From assembly GCF_025717045.1 (NCBI RefSeq), contig NZ_JAOVZN010000003.1, positions 186,001 through 250,000 of the forward strand: DNA of 64,000 nucleotides. Reading direction: 5' to 3'. This document shows, piece by piece, positions 55,279-64,000 of the stretch (position 1 is its first letter; the number at the start of each line of letters is the position of its first letter). The notes under the pieces were generated by a model, which worked only from the letters and a program-made list of their open reading frames with translations, was not told the origin of the DNA and searched no databases. Origin of the DNA: Flavobacterium sp. SH_e (GTDB lineage: Bacteria; Bacteroidota; Bacteroidia; Flavobacteriales; Flavobacteriaceae). A program made the position numbers and the translations under genes.

Positions 55279-57606
55279 TTAGTTTAATTTCGTTTTCTCT
55301 GCTTCAGATTTTCCTAGCAGATTTATAATGTCTTTTTTTCTTTCTTCAGGAATTACTTTTAAAACCTTTAATTCTCCATTTAAGAGTTCGGCTTCAATCG
55401 TAGTGTTTTGTTTGGCATGTAATTTAAAATGAACGTTCCAGTCTTTTGGCCAAGCCGAAAAAAGATAGATTTTACCGTCTGTTTCCTGTAAAAGCATTTC
55501 CTGCATGCCAATCATTCCGGATCCGCCCCAGTTATGATCGGGAACCCAATCAAATCCTGGCCCCCAGAAAGCAGGAAAACGTCTTTCTGAATTCGCCATT
55601 TTCATAGTATTATATTTTGCCGCTTGATCTGTTAATCCCAAACGAGCTGAGAAAATATTGTCTTGTTTCCAACCTATATGGCTTCTGAATTTTAATGCAT
55701 CCGAATCATATTTCCATGTATTTAAGGCCGTATCTAAATCTGGTTTTCCAATTCCGTAAATTCCCCACGGATAAACAGGATATAATTGCGGAACTTCAGA
55801 ATTATTAACTCTTTCCCATGATTTTGCAGGAACCAAAACTTTGTGGTTTTCAATTTGTCCAAAATTTAAAGGCGGAATTCGGTTTTGAAATCCTTTTACA
55901 TATTCCAGATCTTCTTTAGATAATTTTTCTGAAGAAAGGTTTAAAAGCTGAGTTGTGATAACTTGCAAAGCCGAAATCGTACTATTGGAATTATTCGCCA
56001 TTTTATAAGTTTCCGCTCCAGAACCAGGATATAAAACCAATTTACCGTTTCCGTCCAACGCTTTTCTGCCTCTTTGTTTGGCTAAATATTGATAATGCTC
56101 ATCAAAAAAACGAAGACAACTAATGATGAATTGATTGTATTTCTGAATATCTTCTCCAGCATATTCCTTTTGCTGCAACATCATTTGGCAGAATTCTAAA
56201 ACCGTATCCCACTCATATTCTAACCACGCATTATATTCCATTCCCGGATCATAATCTGCAGGACGTTTCCATTCGTATTCTGCTGGATTTGGAAGTCCGA
56301 AATTTTCTAATTGTTCTGTGAATGATGCGCCATTGTGATTCCAGTAAACTTTGCTTCTTAATTCAGCATTTTTTTGAATGTCCAAATAATAATCTAGTTG
56401 CGATTTCATCATATCAAAATCACCGCTTTTTACCATCGGAAAATAAACCAATCGCTGATTTTGAGCTGTCATGGTTCCGCCACCCCAATTTCTAAAATCG
56501 GGTGTAAAATCTAAATCTTTATTGGTATAAACTGGATCAACTGTAAAAAGTCCGCCGTTGAATTTTGTTGGATATTTTCCGTACGCATTGCATCCCAACA
56601 TATATCGAAACAACTGATAATTCTGTCCGATTTGATAAACCGAATCTTTCTCAATCGATTGATTTTTTTGAGTGAAAATAAAACTGCGATTCCAGAAATC
56701 ATTCCACCATTTTATCGTGTTTTTTTCTGCTTGTTTTGAATTATTTTTATTGGATGAAATCAAACTTTTTAATCCATTATTCCAAGTCGAAAAATCAGAT
56801 TGATTCGTATTTAAATATATTTCTAGCGAATGCTTTTTGGAAGGTTTTATACTTGACAAATTAAAACCTTTAAAATCTGTTGACTGATATTTTCCAAGAT
56901 ATGTACCGTCTGGTTTTAAGTTATCGCCTTTCATAAATCCACCAAAAGTCAGATTCGCAATCGGGTTTATCATTTGGTCTTTTACCGATTCCATTTTTTG
57001 CTGTTTTACCGCAACGTCAAAAACCGTATTTTCTCTGTTTCTGTGGTAAAATTTGATTCCGTTATTTTCAAACGAAATAGAATCTTTAAACATAATAAGT
57101 TCTCCCTGAGGCGCCCACTTATAAGAATTCGCATTATTTTCTTTTCCTTTCGGATAACGGTTATGATAACGCCAGCTTTCGTACGAAGCCGTCATTTGCA
57201 ATGCATTTTTACTTTCTAAATCGACATGAATAATCGGTTTAAAAACATCTACCCAAAGTTTGATTTTAGTATCATCCTGACCAACCAAAACATATCCATC
57301 TTTCAGTTTTAATTCCTGACGAAAACCATCTTTCCCTTCAAACGGATTAGGCGTTAAAGTCACTTTTACTCTTCCTAATTTCAATAAAGTATTATGTTCG
57401 TCGAAAGTCCCACTTCGTGAAAAATAGAAATACAAATCGCCTTTCTCAACCCAGACATTCATGCCAATATCTCCACCTCCCAAAGGCATCGATTCTGATG
57501 AATTCTGACTCTGCGTTGTCCAAACCTGATTGTAATGATCAAACGTAGGAATTTGCGCTTTGAGGCAAAGCGTTGTGAAAAGAAGGATGTATTTTATGTA
57601 TTTCAT
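55279..57606 (-). CDS. DUF5703 family protein, putative glycosidase
   Basis: This is a 775-residue secreted protein (signal ending in LKAQ). The N-terminal 270 residues (SMPLGGGDIGMNVWVEKGDL, SRSGTFDEHNTLLKLGRVKV) match the DUF5703 beta-sandwich. The rest looks like an (alpha/alpha)6 barrel with WNDFWNRSFIF, FNGGLFTVDP, DFRNWGGGTMTAQNQRL and FGPGFDWVPDHNWGGSGMIG-like segments, resembling GH95-type enzymes in layout. Activity is unknown; the conserved Asn/Asp/His in the glycine-rich motifs are candidate active-site residues. It is 15 bases upstream of the modular PL1 gene, so the two are co-transcribed. Confidence 0.75.
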   Translation of the reverse strand: MKYIKYILLFTTLCLKAQIPTFDHYNQVWTTQSQNSSESMPLGGGDIGMNVWVEKGDLYFYFSRSGTFDEHNTLLKLGRVKVTLTPNPFEGKDGFRQELKLKDGYVLVGQDDTKIKLWVDVFKPIIHVDLESKNALQMTASYESWRYHNRYPKGKENNANSYKWAPQGELIMFKDSISFENNGIKFYHRNRENTVFDVAVKQQKMESVKDQMINPIANLTFGGFMKGDNLKPDGTYLGKYQSTDFKGFNLSSIKPSKKHSLEIYLNTNQSDFSTWNNGLKSLISSNKNNSKQAEKNTIKWWNDFWNRSFIFTQKNQSIEKDSVYQIGQNYQLFRYMLGCNAYGKYPTKFNGGLFTVDPVYTNKDLDFTPDFRNWGGGTMTAQNQRLVYFPMVKSGDFDMMKSQLDYYLDIQKNAELRSKVYWNHNGASFTEQLENFGLPNPAEYEWKRPADYDPGMEYNAWLEYEWDTVLEFCQMMLQQKEYAGEDIQKYNQFIISCLRFFDEHYQYLAKQRGRKALDGNGKLVLYPGSGAETYKMANNSNSTISALQVITTQLLNLSSEKLSKEDLEYVKGFQNRIPPLNFGQIENHKVLVPAKSWERVNNSEVPQLYPVYPWGIYGIGKPDLDTALNTWKYDSDALKFRSHIGWKQDNIFSARLGLTDQAAKYNTMKMANSERRFPAFWGPGFDWVPDHNWGGSGMIGMQEMLLQETDGKIYLFSAWPKDWNVHFKLHAKQNTTIEAELLNGELKVLKVIPEERKKDIINLLGKSEAEKTKLN

Positions 57607-57622
57607 ATATATTTTTTGCTCT

Positions 57623-57724
57623 TTTGTCATTCCGAGGAACGAGGAATCTCACCCGTAACCACAAAGATTGTCGATTATTATTGTGGAATTTCTAGTGTGA
57701 TTTCTCCTTCGTCGAAATGACAAA
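57623..57724. repeat. Family A palindrome, copy 7
   Basis: The left arm is of the CATTCCGAGGAACGAGG subtype, the right arm of the CTCCTTCGTCGAAATG subtype. This is the mirror image of the subtype mix in copies 4 and 5. Confidence 0.8.
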
Positions 57725-57784
57725 CTGTGTGTCAATTCACAATTCACAATTAACAATTAACAATTAACAATTAACCATTATAAA

Positions 57785-59209
57785 TCACCACTCATCGGTT
57801 CTAAAAGAAGAAACTGGCAAACCTCCTGCACTAAACAATTCCGCTTTTGCGAAATCTTTCCATAAATAGCGTATTGCAACAGGATTTTTCACTTTATCAG
57901 AAGTCAGAACCACTGATTTTCTTCTTACCACCGTTTTAGCCGGATAGAAAACTTTGTCTTCTCCTGCGATTTCAAAACCAGTCACTTCTTTTTCATAAGA
58001 TGTAATTCCGTTCGCAACATCATCAAAAGAAACGGTTACAGCGCCATCTTTTATTTCCATCGATTTATATTTCGGACTTTCAAATTCAAAACCTTCGATT
58101 CCGTAAGTTCTTGCCAAAGCCTGAAAAGCTAAACGATTTCCACCTTTTTCTTTATCCATTGGATGAATATTGTTTTCTTCTCCAACATCCATCAAAACCG
58201 CCATTGCCGAATTCGGGATTTCCTTAGAAGCCTTAAACTGCGCTTCTCTCAAATAAGCTGAATTGTATTTTTCCTGATAATCTTTTGGATGAAATGAAGC
58301 GTAATTAAACGGCGCAATCTGAGCGAAATAAAAAGGAAAATCTCCCTGATTCCACAACGTTCTCCAACTGCTTACCATTTTTTTCATTAAAGCCGTATAT
58401 TCATTTGCTCTTTCATAATTCGATTCTCCCTGATACCAAATACAACCTTTGATTCCGTAACCAATTACAGGCGAAAGCATTCCGTTAAACAAAGTCGTCG
58501 GAACACGATTTGGGTCTTTTGCTAATTCTTCTTTTGTAGTCGGAATTTTAGCGCTGGTAAAATCTTTCAACATTTCTTTATTCATCCAAGCTTCCATGCT
58601 CGAACCTCCATACGAAACGTGAATTAAGCCAACTGGAACATTTAAAACTTCCTGTAAAAGCGATCCAAAATACCAAGCCGTTGCACTAAAATTAGATGTT
58701 GATTTTGGAGAAGCTTCTTCCCATTTTCCTTCGAAATCTTGTAAAGGTTCTAAAACCGTTGCTCTCGGAATTGTGATTAGACGAATGTTTTTATTGGTTG
58801 ATCTTACAATAATTTCGTTTCCATTTTTAACTGGCTGTCCTTGAAAACCTTTTAAAGGCATTTCCATATTGGATTGTCCTGAACAAAGCCAAACTTCTCC
58901 TAACAAAACATTTTTGACTATTACCTTTTCATTTCCTTCCGATACTTCAATCGTGTATGGTCCGCCAAAAGCAGAAGTTTGTAATTCTGTTTTCCATTTT
59001 CCAGAAGAGTCTGCTTTAGCTTTGTAGATTTTAGAATCCCATGACGTTTTGATTACAATGTTAGCGTTCTTTTCTGACCAGCCCCAAATTGGTGCATTTG
59101 ATTTTTGCTGCAACATCATGTTATCAGTAAACAATGCTGGCAATTTGATTTTGGCATTGATTTGAAAGCTTGCCAAAATCGTTAATAATGCAATAATTGA
59201 TTTTTTCAT
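57785..59209 (-). CDS. SASA-family O-acetylesterase
   Basis: This is a 474-residue secreted SGNH-type esterase (signal ending in INAK). The motif GEVWLCSGQSNMEMPL (Ser near residue 112), CIWYQGESNYERA and NNIHPMDKEKGG (His near 350) give the SGNH catalytic set of sialate O-acetylesterase-like proteins. In a pectin locus it probably removes acetyl groups from galacturonate or RG-II sugars rather than from sialate. It is followed by the DUF5703 gene. Confidence 0.88.
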   Translation of the reverse strand: MKKSIIALLTILASFQINAKIKLPALFTDNMMLQQKSNAPIWGWSEKNANIVIKTSWDSKIYKAKADSSGKWKTELQTSAFGGPYTIEVSEGNEKVIVKNVLLGEVWLCSGQSNMEMPLKGFQGQPVKNGNEIIVRSTNKNIRLITIPRATVLEPLQDFEGKWEEASPKSTSNFSATAWYFGSLLQEVLNVPVGLIHVSYGGSSMEAWMNKEMLKDFTSAKIPTTKEELAKDPNRVPTTLFNGMLSPVIGYGIKGCIWYQGESNYERANEYTALMKKMVSSWRTLWNQGDFPFYFAQIAPFNYASFHPKDYQEKYNSAYLREAQFKASKEIPNSAMAVLMDVGEENNIHPMDKEKGGNRLAFQALARTYGIEGFEFESPKYKSMEIKDGAVTVSFDDVANGITSYEKEVTGFEIAGEDKVFYPAKTVVRRKSVVLTSDKVKNPVAIRYLWKDFAKAELFSAGGLPVSSFRTDEW

Positions 59210-59412
59210 ATTATATTATATTTTTTTCTTTCTTATGAATCGCTTGTAACATCCATCGGGTTAAAACCCGACGCTACAATATGAATCGTTCCTCCAGAAC
59301 TTTCAACTACCCTGTAAGAGCCAACGGCTCGAAACATATTGTAGGGCTGGACTTTAGTCCAGTTTAAAATGGTAAAAACAATAAAAAAAAGCCGCAGGCT
59401 CGGTACATGTAT

Positions 59413-62400
59413 CTATTTTTCTTTTAAAATAGTTACCGGACCTAGCAATCCTGCTTTCAACAACGGTTCTCCTTCTAAACGAAACGGCGCAGTTGTCCAT
59501 GTTAATCTTTCTTCTTTTGGTAATTTTTGATCGCCAATTAATCTGTTTCTCCAGGTATTTGTGATTTTAATTACAATTTCATTTTTACCTCTTTTGAGCA
59601 CTTTCGAAATATCGGCTTTATAAGGAAATGTCCAGAGTGTTCCGCAGTGAATATCATTAATAATCACTTCTCCAATATTGGAAATTTCACCCAAATCCAA
59701 CCAGATTTTATCTGTGTTTTTTCCTTTCCAGACAAAATCTTTTCTGTAGATCACAGTTCCTGAATAATATTTAATTTGATCAATTTCAGAAATACTCCAA
59801 TCAAAAAGTTTCTTTGTTTTAAAAATTTCTTTCGGGCCTTTAAAAGCCGAATCAAACTGCAATTCCCAATTTTCATCTAAAGTTTGGACTTTCTCAAATT
59901 CAGATGATTTTCCTTTTACTACAACTTCTTTTGTATCTTCTTTAAAAATTACAAATCCAGATTCGTTGGCCTCTAAAATTAAAGAAACAATTGTTCTTCC
60001 GTTTTCTATTTTCCAATTGGCTAAAGCCGAAGTCTGATCTGTTACAGGATTGTACCATTGCGGAACTTTTCCTAAAATTCTGAAAGACGCCTCAAAAGAA
60101 CGTTTCTCCGCTTTTTGATTGGAAATAAAATAAATATCTTCCGTATCTGATTTTCGATGTGTCCAAGCCAATGTTTCAGCTTCAGCACGGTTTAAATTTG
60201 GAAAATAAATATCCTGAGTAATTCCGATTGAAGCAAAATCATTTCCTAAATATGGCAATTTAACAACTGTTCCTTTTCCTATTTTCCATGTTGATGAATT
60301 GGCATTATTCCAAATTTCATCAATTATATTCTGCCATTTCTTTTGATCGTTTTCTGAATGAATTCCCGGTTGAAGATTTGGTTTTTCATCTACAAAAATA
60401 GTTCCACCATCTTTTACCAACTGCAATATTTTTTCGGCAGAAGCCAAAGAAAGCATCTTATTCGGTGCCATTTTATGACTTCCTGGAAAGAATAAAGCGC
60501 CATATTCAATTCCACCTTCAAATGAGATTTTTCCGTTTACTACTTTCGCTCTATTAATTAAAACATCAGCATTAAAAGAATCGTATTGATAACCATTTAG
60601 CGGATTAATCCATTGTGATAAATCGGTGATGTTTTTCGAATAGGTCACTTCTTTTGGCATTTTTGCCGTTGGCTGACCTTCATTTTCTAAACGGATTTTT
60701 TCACTTTCGAGTCTTTCTTTTCCAAATACATTCGGAATAAAAGGTACCAAACGATCAGGCACAAAAGAACGTGAAGGAAAATCTTCTCCAATAAAAACCG
60801 CCAAATCAATTACAGGTTTTCCCTTTTGCAATTGAAACTGTACTCTTTGACAATAATCAAACCATGCTTGCCCAGGTTTCCACCAAGTTTGGTCTCTTTG
60901 GAAAAAAGTTCCGATATCGTCTAAAGTCATTCCCGGTTTTCTATCCGTCCAAGGATTGTGGACAAAAACGTGATAAAATAAACGGTTGATTCCTAAAGCA
61001 TAATTACGGTCTGCTGTAGTTTTTAGATTTCCGGGATGTTCATCCCAATCCATTCGCAGAGCGGTAAAAGATTCTGCCTGAATAATATCTTTTCCATAAA
61101 TATGTCCGCCCGAAATGGCATCGACCATATCAAAAGGTTTATCATGCGTTGGACTTTTCAGCCAAAATTCACCACTAGGATAGTCGACATATTTATAATG
61201 AAGTAATGCGTCACTTGTAACAACTGGTGCTACATTTTCGGCACTTAATTTTATGTTGTTTTCCTTGGCGATTTGCGCTACAGTTCCATAGAAATTATCC
61301 GCAACTAAATCGGCAATTGTTTTTCTAACATCATATAAAACTCTCTCAGAAAAATCGGCATTTTCTATCGGAATTCCTGCCATAACTGGAAGATATTCTA
61401 CAAGATCGTAGCCACGTCTCTTTTTAAATTCAGCTTGAAAAACCGAAGACCAGTTTTGGCTTCCGCATTCCCAACTGTCAAAATGAAGAATTTCTAAAAC
61501 TTTTGAAGCTAATTCTGGCCCAGCAGAACGAACGGCTTCTCCAAACCAATGATCCAACTGAAAACGAATTAATTCTGGGTTAAATTTATCAACTTCCAGT
61601 CCTTTTCCTGCTCCACCAGTCGCATTTTCATGTCCTGTAGAAGTATGTCCCATTCGGATAATTTTCCATTTCCCTTTTGGGGCTTTCCAATTTAAGTTTC
61701 CATCGGCATCAACAAAATTGGAAATATTGATAATTTCAGTTTTTTTGAATGCATCAGAATTTGGAATTTCTTTGTCTGTAGTCTGCGCAGTCAAACGCCA
61801 GATTGCTCCCGATTTTCCTTCGTAATTATTAATCAGAGATTGGTTTGAAAGCGTAATTTTACTCACTTTTAAATTCTGTTTCCACTTCGCAAAATCTAAA
61901 TCTTCTGCTCCAGGTTCTGTTCCTTTTGGATCATAAACAAATCGGAAATATTTTGCTGATACAGGCGTAATCGTATGTGTGTTTGGGAAATCCATATCCT
62001 GCCAGCCGTGACGTGGTGCAATCATTCTTTCGTGAAATCTAAAATTGATTCCATCATCACTCACTAGAACAATAAGACGTTGTGCCTGAAAATCTCTTCC
62101 TTTGGTTTCAATTACAATTGATTTGCAGGTAAAAGGCTGTGCAAATTCGTATTGAATCCATCCTGAATCGGCAAACTTGAAGTTTTCGTCCTTTTTAGGA
62201 TCTGCCAAAAACGAGGCATCGGTGTTGTTGGATGTCGTTACTTTTGGCAATTGCATTTGCGAAGTGATTTGATATTCTTTTATCGGAATCGCAAAAGTGG
62301 CAATATCTTTATAATAGTCTTTGTAATGTGCTGGAACTGGCAGTTTTGAAGTAACTTTTTTTCCGCCTAAAATTTCAGTCGTTGACCAAACTACTTTCTG

Positions 62401-62853
62401 CATTGACATTTCTGGCGTAATCCACGGCCCGCCTGCAACTGCAAATCCGTCTGCTCCATGAAAAGCCAGTTTTAATCCTAAACGATCCGCTTCTTTAAAA
62501 GCCCAATGAATCATATCCCAAAACTCTGAACTCAACTGTAAAACCGGCGGATCAATCAATGGCGGATTGGCTGGGCCTTTAATCGTCATTAAATAAGCGC
62601 CCGCAATTCCTGCTTGTTTCATTGCTTCTAAATCGGCTGTAATTCCGACTTTAGAATACGCCGATTTCATCCAATACCAATACACCCAAGGTCTTGAGGA
62701 TTCTAATGTTGGCTGAAAAGTAATTTCTTTTTTATGGACTTCTTGTGCAGAGACGATGCTTGCTGAGAGAAGAAAAAAGATAATAGTCGAAAGTTGGAAA
62801 GTCCAAAGTCGAAAGTCTTTTTTGAAAAGAAAAATGTGGTTACGGTTAGACAT
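59413..62853 (-). CDS. GH106 alpha-L-rhamnosidase
   Basis: This is an 1146-residue secreted enzyme. The signal is preceded by a long n-region (MSNRNHIFLFKKDFRLWTF) and ends near VSAQ. GH106 features: PWVYWYWMKSAYSKVGITAD, LEAMKQAGIAGAYLM, FHGADGFAVAGGPWITPEMS, LHFDSWECGSQNWS with a candidate catalytic Glu, and GGHIYGKDIIQAESFTALRM. Inserted beta-sandwiches (about 240-330) and C-terminal jelly roll (GTVIYRKDFVWKG, GEVIINDIHCGTLW) are as in the family. It hydrolyses alpha-L-rhamnosyl linkages, in RG-II notably rhamnose to arabinose. Confidence 0.94.
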   Translation of the reverse strand: MSNRNHIFLFKKDFRLWTFQLSTIIFFLLSASIVSAQEVHKKEITFQPTLESSRPWVYWYWMKSAYSKVGITADLEAMKQAGIAGAYLMTIKGPANPPLIDPPVLQLSSEFWDMIHWAFKEADRLGLKLAFHGADGFAVAGGPWITPEMSMQKVVWSTTEILGGKKVTSKLPVPAHYKDYYKDIATFAIPIKEYQITSQMQLPKVTTSNNTDASFLADPKKDENFKFADSGWIQYEFAQPFTCKSIVIETKGRDFQAQRLIVLVSDDGINFRFHERMIAPRHGWQDMDFPNTHTITPVSAKYFRFVYDPKGTEPGAEDLDFAKWKQNLKVSKITLSNQSLINNYEGKSGAIWRLTAQTTDKEIPNSDAFKKTEIINISNFVDADGNLNWKAPKGKWKIIRMGHTSTGHENATGGAGKGLEVDKFNPELIRFQLDHWFGEAVRSAGPELASKVLEILHFDSWECGSQNWSSVFQAEFKKRRGYDLVEYLPVMAGIPIENADFSERVLYDVRKTIADLVADNFYGTVAQIAKENNIKLSAENVAPVVTSDALLHYKYVDYPSGEFWLKSPTHDKPFDMVDAISGGHIYGKDIIQAESFTALRMDWDEHPGNLKTTADRNYALGINRLFYHVFVHNPWTDRKPGMTLDDIGTFFQRDQTWWKPGQAWFDYCQRVQFQLQKGKPVIDLAVFIGEDFPSRSFVPDRLVPFIPNVFGKERLESEKIRLENEGQPTAKMPKEVTYSKNITDLSQWINPLNGYQYDSFNADVLINRAKVVNGKISFEGGIEYGALFFPGSHKMAPNKMLSLASAEKILQLVKDGGTIFVDEKPNLQPGIHSENDQKKWQNIIDEIWNNANSSTWKIGKGTVVKLPYLGNDFASIGITQDIYFPNLNRAEAETLAWTHRKSDTEDIYFISNQKAEKRSFEASFRILGKVPQWYNPVTDQTSALANWKIENGRTIVSLILEANESGFVIFKEDTKEVVVKGKSSEFEKVQTLDENWELQFDSAFKGPKEIFKTKKLFDWSISEIDQIKYYSGTVIYRKDFVWKGKNTDKIWLDLGEISNIGEVIINDIHCGTLWTFPYKADISKVLKRGKNEIVIKITNTWRNRLIGDQKLPKEERLTWTTAPFRLEGEPLLKAGLLGPVTILKEK

Positions 62854-62876
62854 TATTGTTATTGTTTTCTGTTCGT

Positions 62877-62908
62877 AAACCCGACAGGTTTCAAAACCTG
62901 TCGGGTTT
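62877..62908. repeat. Family B hairpin, variant
   Basis: AAACCCGACAGG and CCTGTCGGGTTT arms; the T-to-C changes relative to the common copy occur in both arms. Confidence 0.85.
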
Positions 62909-62922
62909 GTATTGTCGTTTTT

Positions 62923-63026
62923 TTTGTCATTCCGACGAAGGAGGAATCTTCGTAAGATGCTCTATAAAGATTGGCTTTTCTTTGCGGAGTTACTCGTGGG
63001 TATTCCTCCTTCGTCGGAATGACAAA
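62923..63026. repeat. Family A palindrome, copy 8
   Basis: Perfect 25-nt arms (62923-62947, 63002-63026) with TTCCGACGAAGGAGG, again changed on both sides relative to copy 1. Confidence 0.9.
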
Positions 63027-63064
63027 CTGTACTTAAAATATACTTTATCTATAAATACAAAATA

Positions 63065-63091
63065 CCTAACAGGTTTTGGAAACCTGTTAGG
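63065..63091. repeat. Family B hairpin
   Basis: A palindrome of CCTAACAGG and CCTGTTAGG arms with a TTTTGGAAA core, 12 bases past the stop of the GH2 fragment. Confidence 0.9.
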
Positions 63092-63103
63092 ATAAATCGT
63101 AAT

Positions 63104-64000
63104 CTAATATTTAAACTTCTTCAAACTATTTTCCAATTCATTCTTTGATCCGCTGAAAGGCGTCAAATAAAAACTGTACTCATAATTTCCAGATTTAATC
63201 TGATACTGTTCTAATGGCTGCGCTACAATCGTCCAGCTGTCGTTTCCTCCCACTCCCATTTGGATTAAATCGATGTTTACAGTCAAAAATCCTGGATCTT
63301 TCAAATCATACGTATGTCCAGATGCGCTTAAATTTTCTTGTGTGTATGGCCATGCGCTCATGCTTAAAAGTTTATTATCGTTAACTACTAAAAATCCGCT
63401 GCTTTTTTGTGGAGTGCTTAATGCCATCCATCTTATATCACATCGGTTTCCGTTTTCTTGTGGTTTTGGATAATGTTCAATGAAATCGTTTATTGGAAGT
63501 GAATATTTCCCAACAAACGAACCGAAACTTCTATCGCTGTAATTTTCTAATTCTCCTTTACCATACCATGAAATTTGGTCGAATTTTCTTTGAACTCCCA
63601 TCTGCATTCCGATTTTTGGAATGTTTGGCAGTTTGTCTGATGCTTTTAAGCTGTAATCTACTTTTATCAATCCGTTTGGTAAAATGTTGTAGATTACTTT
63701 TACACTTGCGCTGTCTTTTATGACTTCGTAGTCGCTTGTAATTTTGATTTCCGAAGCTGATTTGTCAATTGAAACATTAATCAATTTTGGTTTTGCTTTG
63801 TACCATTGTTTCAACAACTTTTGCGATTTCCATCCTCGTTTATCGTTGTCTGTAAGTGGTCTTACGAAGTTCGGTAATAGCGGTGCAAAAACTTGTTCTT
63901 CTCCGTTAAAAATATACGAACTCAAAGCTCCGTTTGTTCTTCCAATTGTAATATCAAAAGTCTTTCCTTTGATTTTGAAATCAGAATCTGATTCAGAAAC
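63104..64000 (-). CDS. LacZ-type GH2 beta-galactosidase, C-terminal part (5' end outside the window)
   Basis: About 298 residues are visible and the frame stays open to the last base, so the gene starts beyond 64000. The text KGKTFDITIGRTNGALSSY, then FVRPLTDNDKRGWK, is the start of the beta-galactosidase small-chain (domain 5) fold. MGVQRKFDQISWYGKGELEN, SYTQ-like YTQENLSASGH and GVGGNDSW follow, all landmarks of LacZ-type GH2. It would be the third GH2 of the locus. Catalytic residues lie outside the window. A bare TTG near 63925 is not a start. Confidence 0.88.
   Translation of the reverse strand, partial: VSESDSDFKIKGKTFDITIGRTNGALSSYIFNGEEQVFAPLLPNFVRPLTDNDKRGWKSQKLLKQWYKAKPKLINVSIDKSASEIKITSDYEVIKDSASVKVIYNILPNGLIKVDYSLKASDKLPNIPKIGMQMGVQRKFDQISWYGKGELENYSDRSFGSFVGKYSLPINDFIEHYPKPQENGNRCDIRWMALSTPQKSSGFLVVNDNKLLSMSAWPYTQENLSASGHTYDLKDPGFLTVNIDLIQMGVGGNDSWTIVAQPLEQYQIKSGNYEYSFYLTPFSGSKNELENSLKKFKY

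Overview
The window is AT-rich and every gene I can support lies on the minus strand. Bacteroidetes hallmarks are present: a SusC/SusD pair, a lipoprotein with Cys-Ser-Asp-Asp after its signal, TAnnTTTG-type promoter elements, and weak ribosome binding sites. Protein character and the intergenic repeats point to a Flavobacterium-like member of the Flavobacteriia; the exact species cannot be told from the window.

Region 1 (1-3854) is ordinary accessory chromosome. It holds a compact operon, read from high to low coordinates, of a short-chain dehydrogenase, a small dimeric alpha/beta-barrel protein, an AraC-type regulator, a MazG-like protein and a YdeI/OmpD-associated-family protein cut by the window edge. 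Upstream of it lies a small lipoprotein gene broken by one extra base in an A9 tract.

Region 2 (3924-64000, running off the right edge) is one very large polysaccharide utilization locus (PUL), closed at its downstream end by a strong terminator at 3924-3951. Its SusC/SusD transporter pair sits in the middle (43404-48782). Upstream of susC are a LacZ-type GH2 (partial), a GH106 rhamnosidase, a SASA-type acetylesterase, a DUF5703 protein, a modular PL1 lyase, a GH127 arabinofuranosidase and a CE8 pectin methylesterase that ends in a terminator. Downstream of susD are two PL1 lyases flanking a DUF3826 protein, a beta-helix/TIM-barrel fusion, a GH140 apiosidase-like enzyme, a GH28, a GH43, two sialidase-fold propellers, two GH78 rhamnosidases, an esterase with an STN-like domain, a GH95, a six-hairpin glycosidase, a BRO/DinD-like gene, a secreted isomerase-like barrel, a GH67-N-like putative uronidase and two GH2 enzymes.

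Together the set fits a complex pectin. CE8 and the acetylesterases remove methyl and acetyl groups, PL1 and GH28 cut the galacturonan backbone, SusC/SusD import the oligosaccharides, and the GH78/106/2/95/127/140/43 enzymes trim rhamnose, galactose or uronic acid, L-galactose or fucose, arabinofuranose and apiose side chains. Apiosidase-like, GH95, GH127, GH106 and GH2 genes side by side suggest rhamnogalacturonan II or mixed RG-I/RG-II (inference). No PUL regulator, GH105, PL9 or PL11 is visible in the window.

Two structural observations stand out. First, susC and the sialidase-fold gene at 14364-15509 share an upstream module: a 10-bp-period direct repeat TCCTG-N5-TCCYG exactly 22 nt from a (C/T)AAAAATA block, that is, TATTTTT(G/A) on the coding strand. 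This looks like an operator plus -7 element for coordinated induction. Second, nearly every wide gap between PUL genes carries a long imperfect palindrome from one of at least nine families, several with compensatory base changes between arms; some resemble structured RNAs with a three-way junction.
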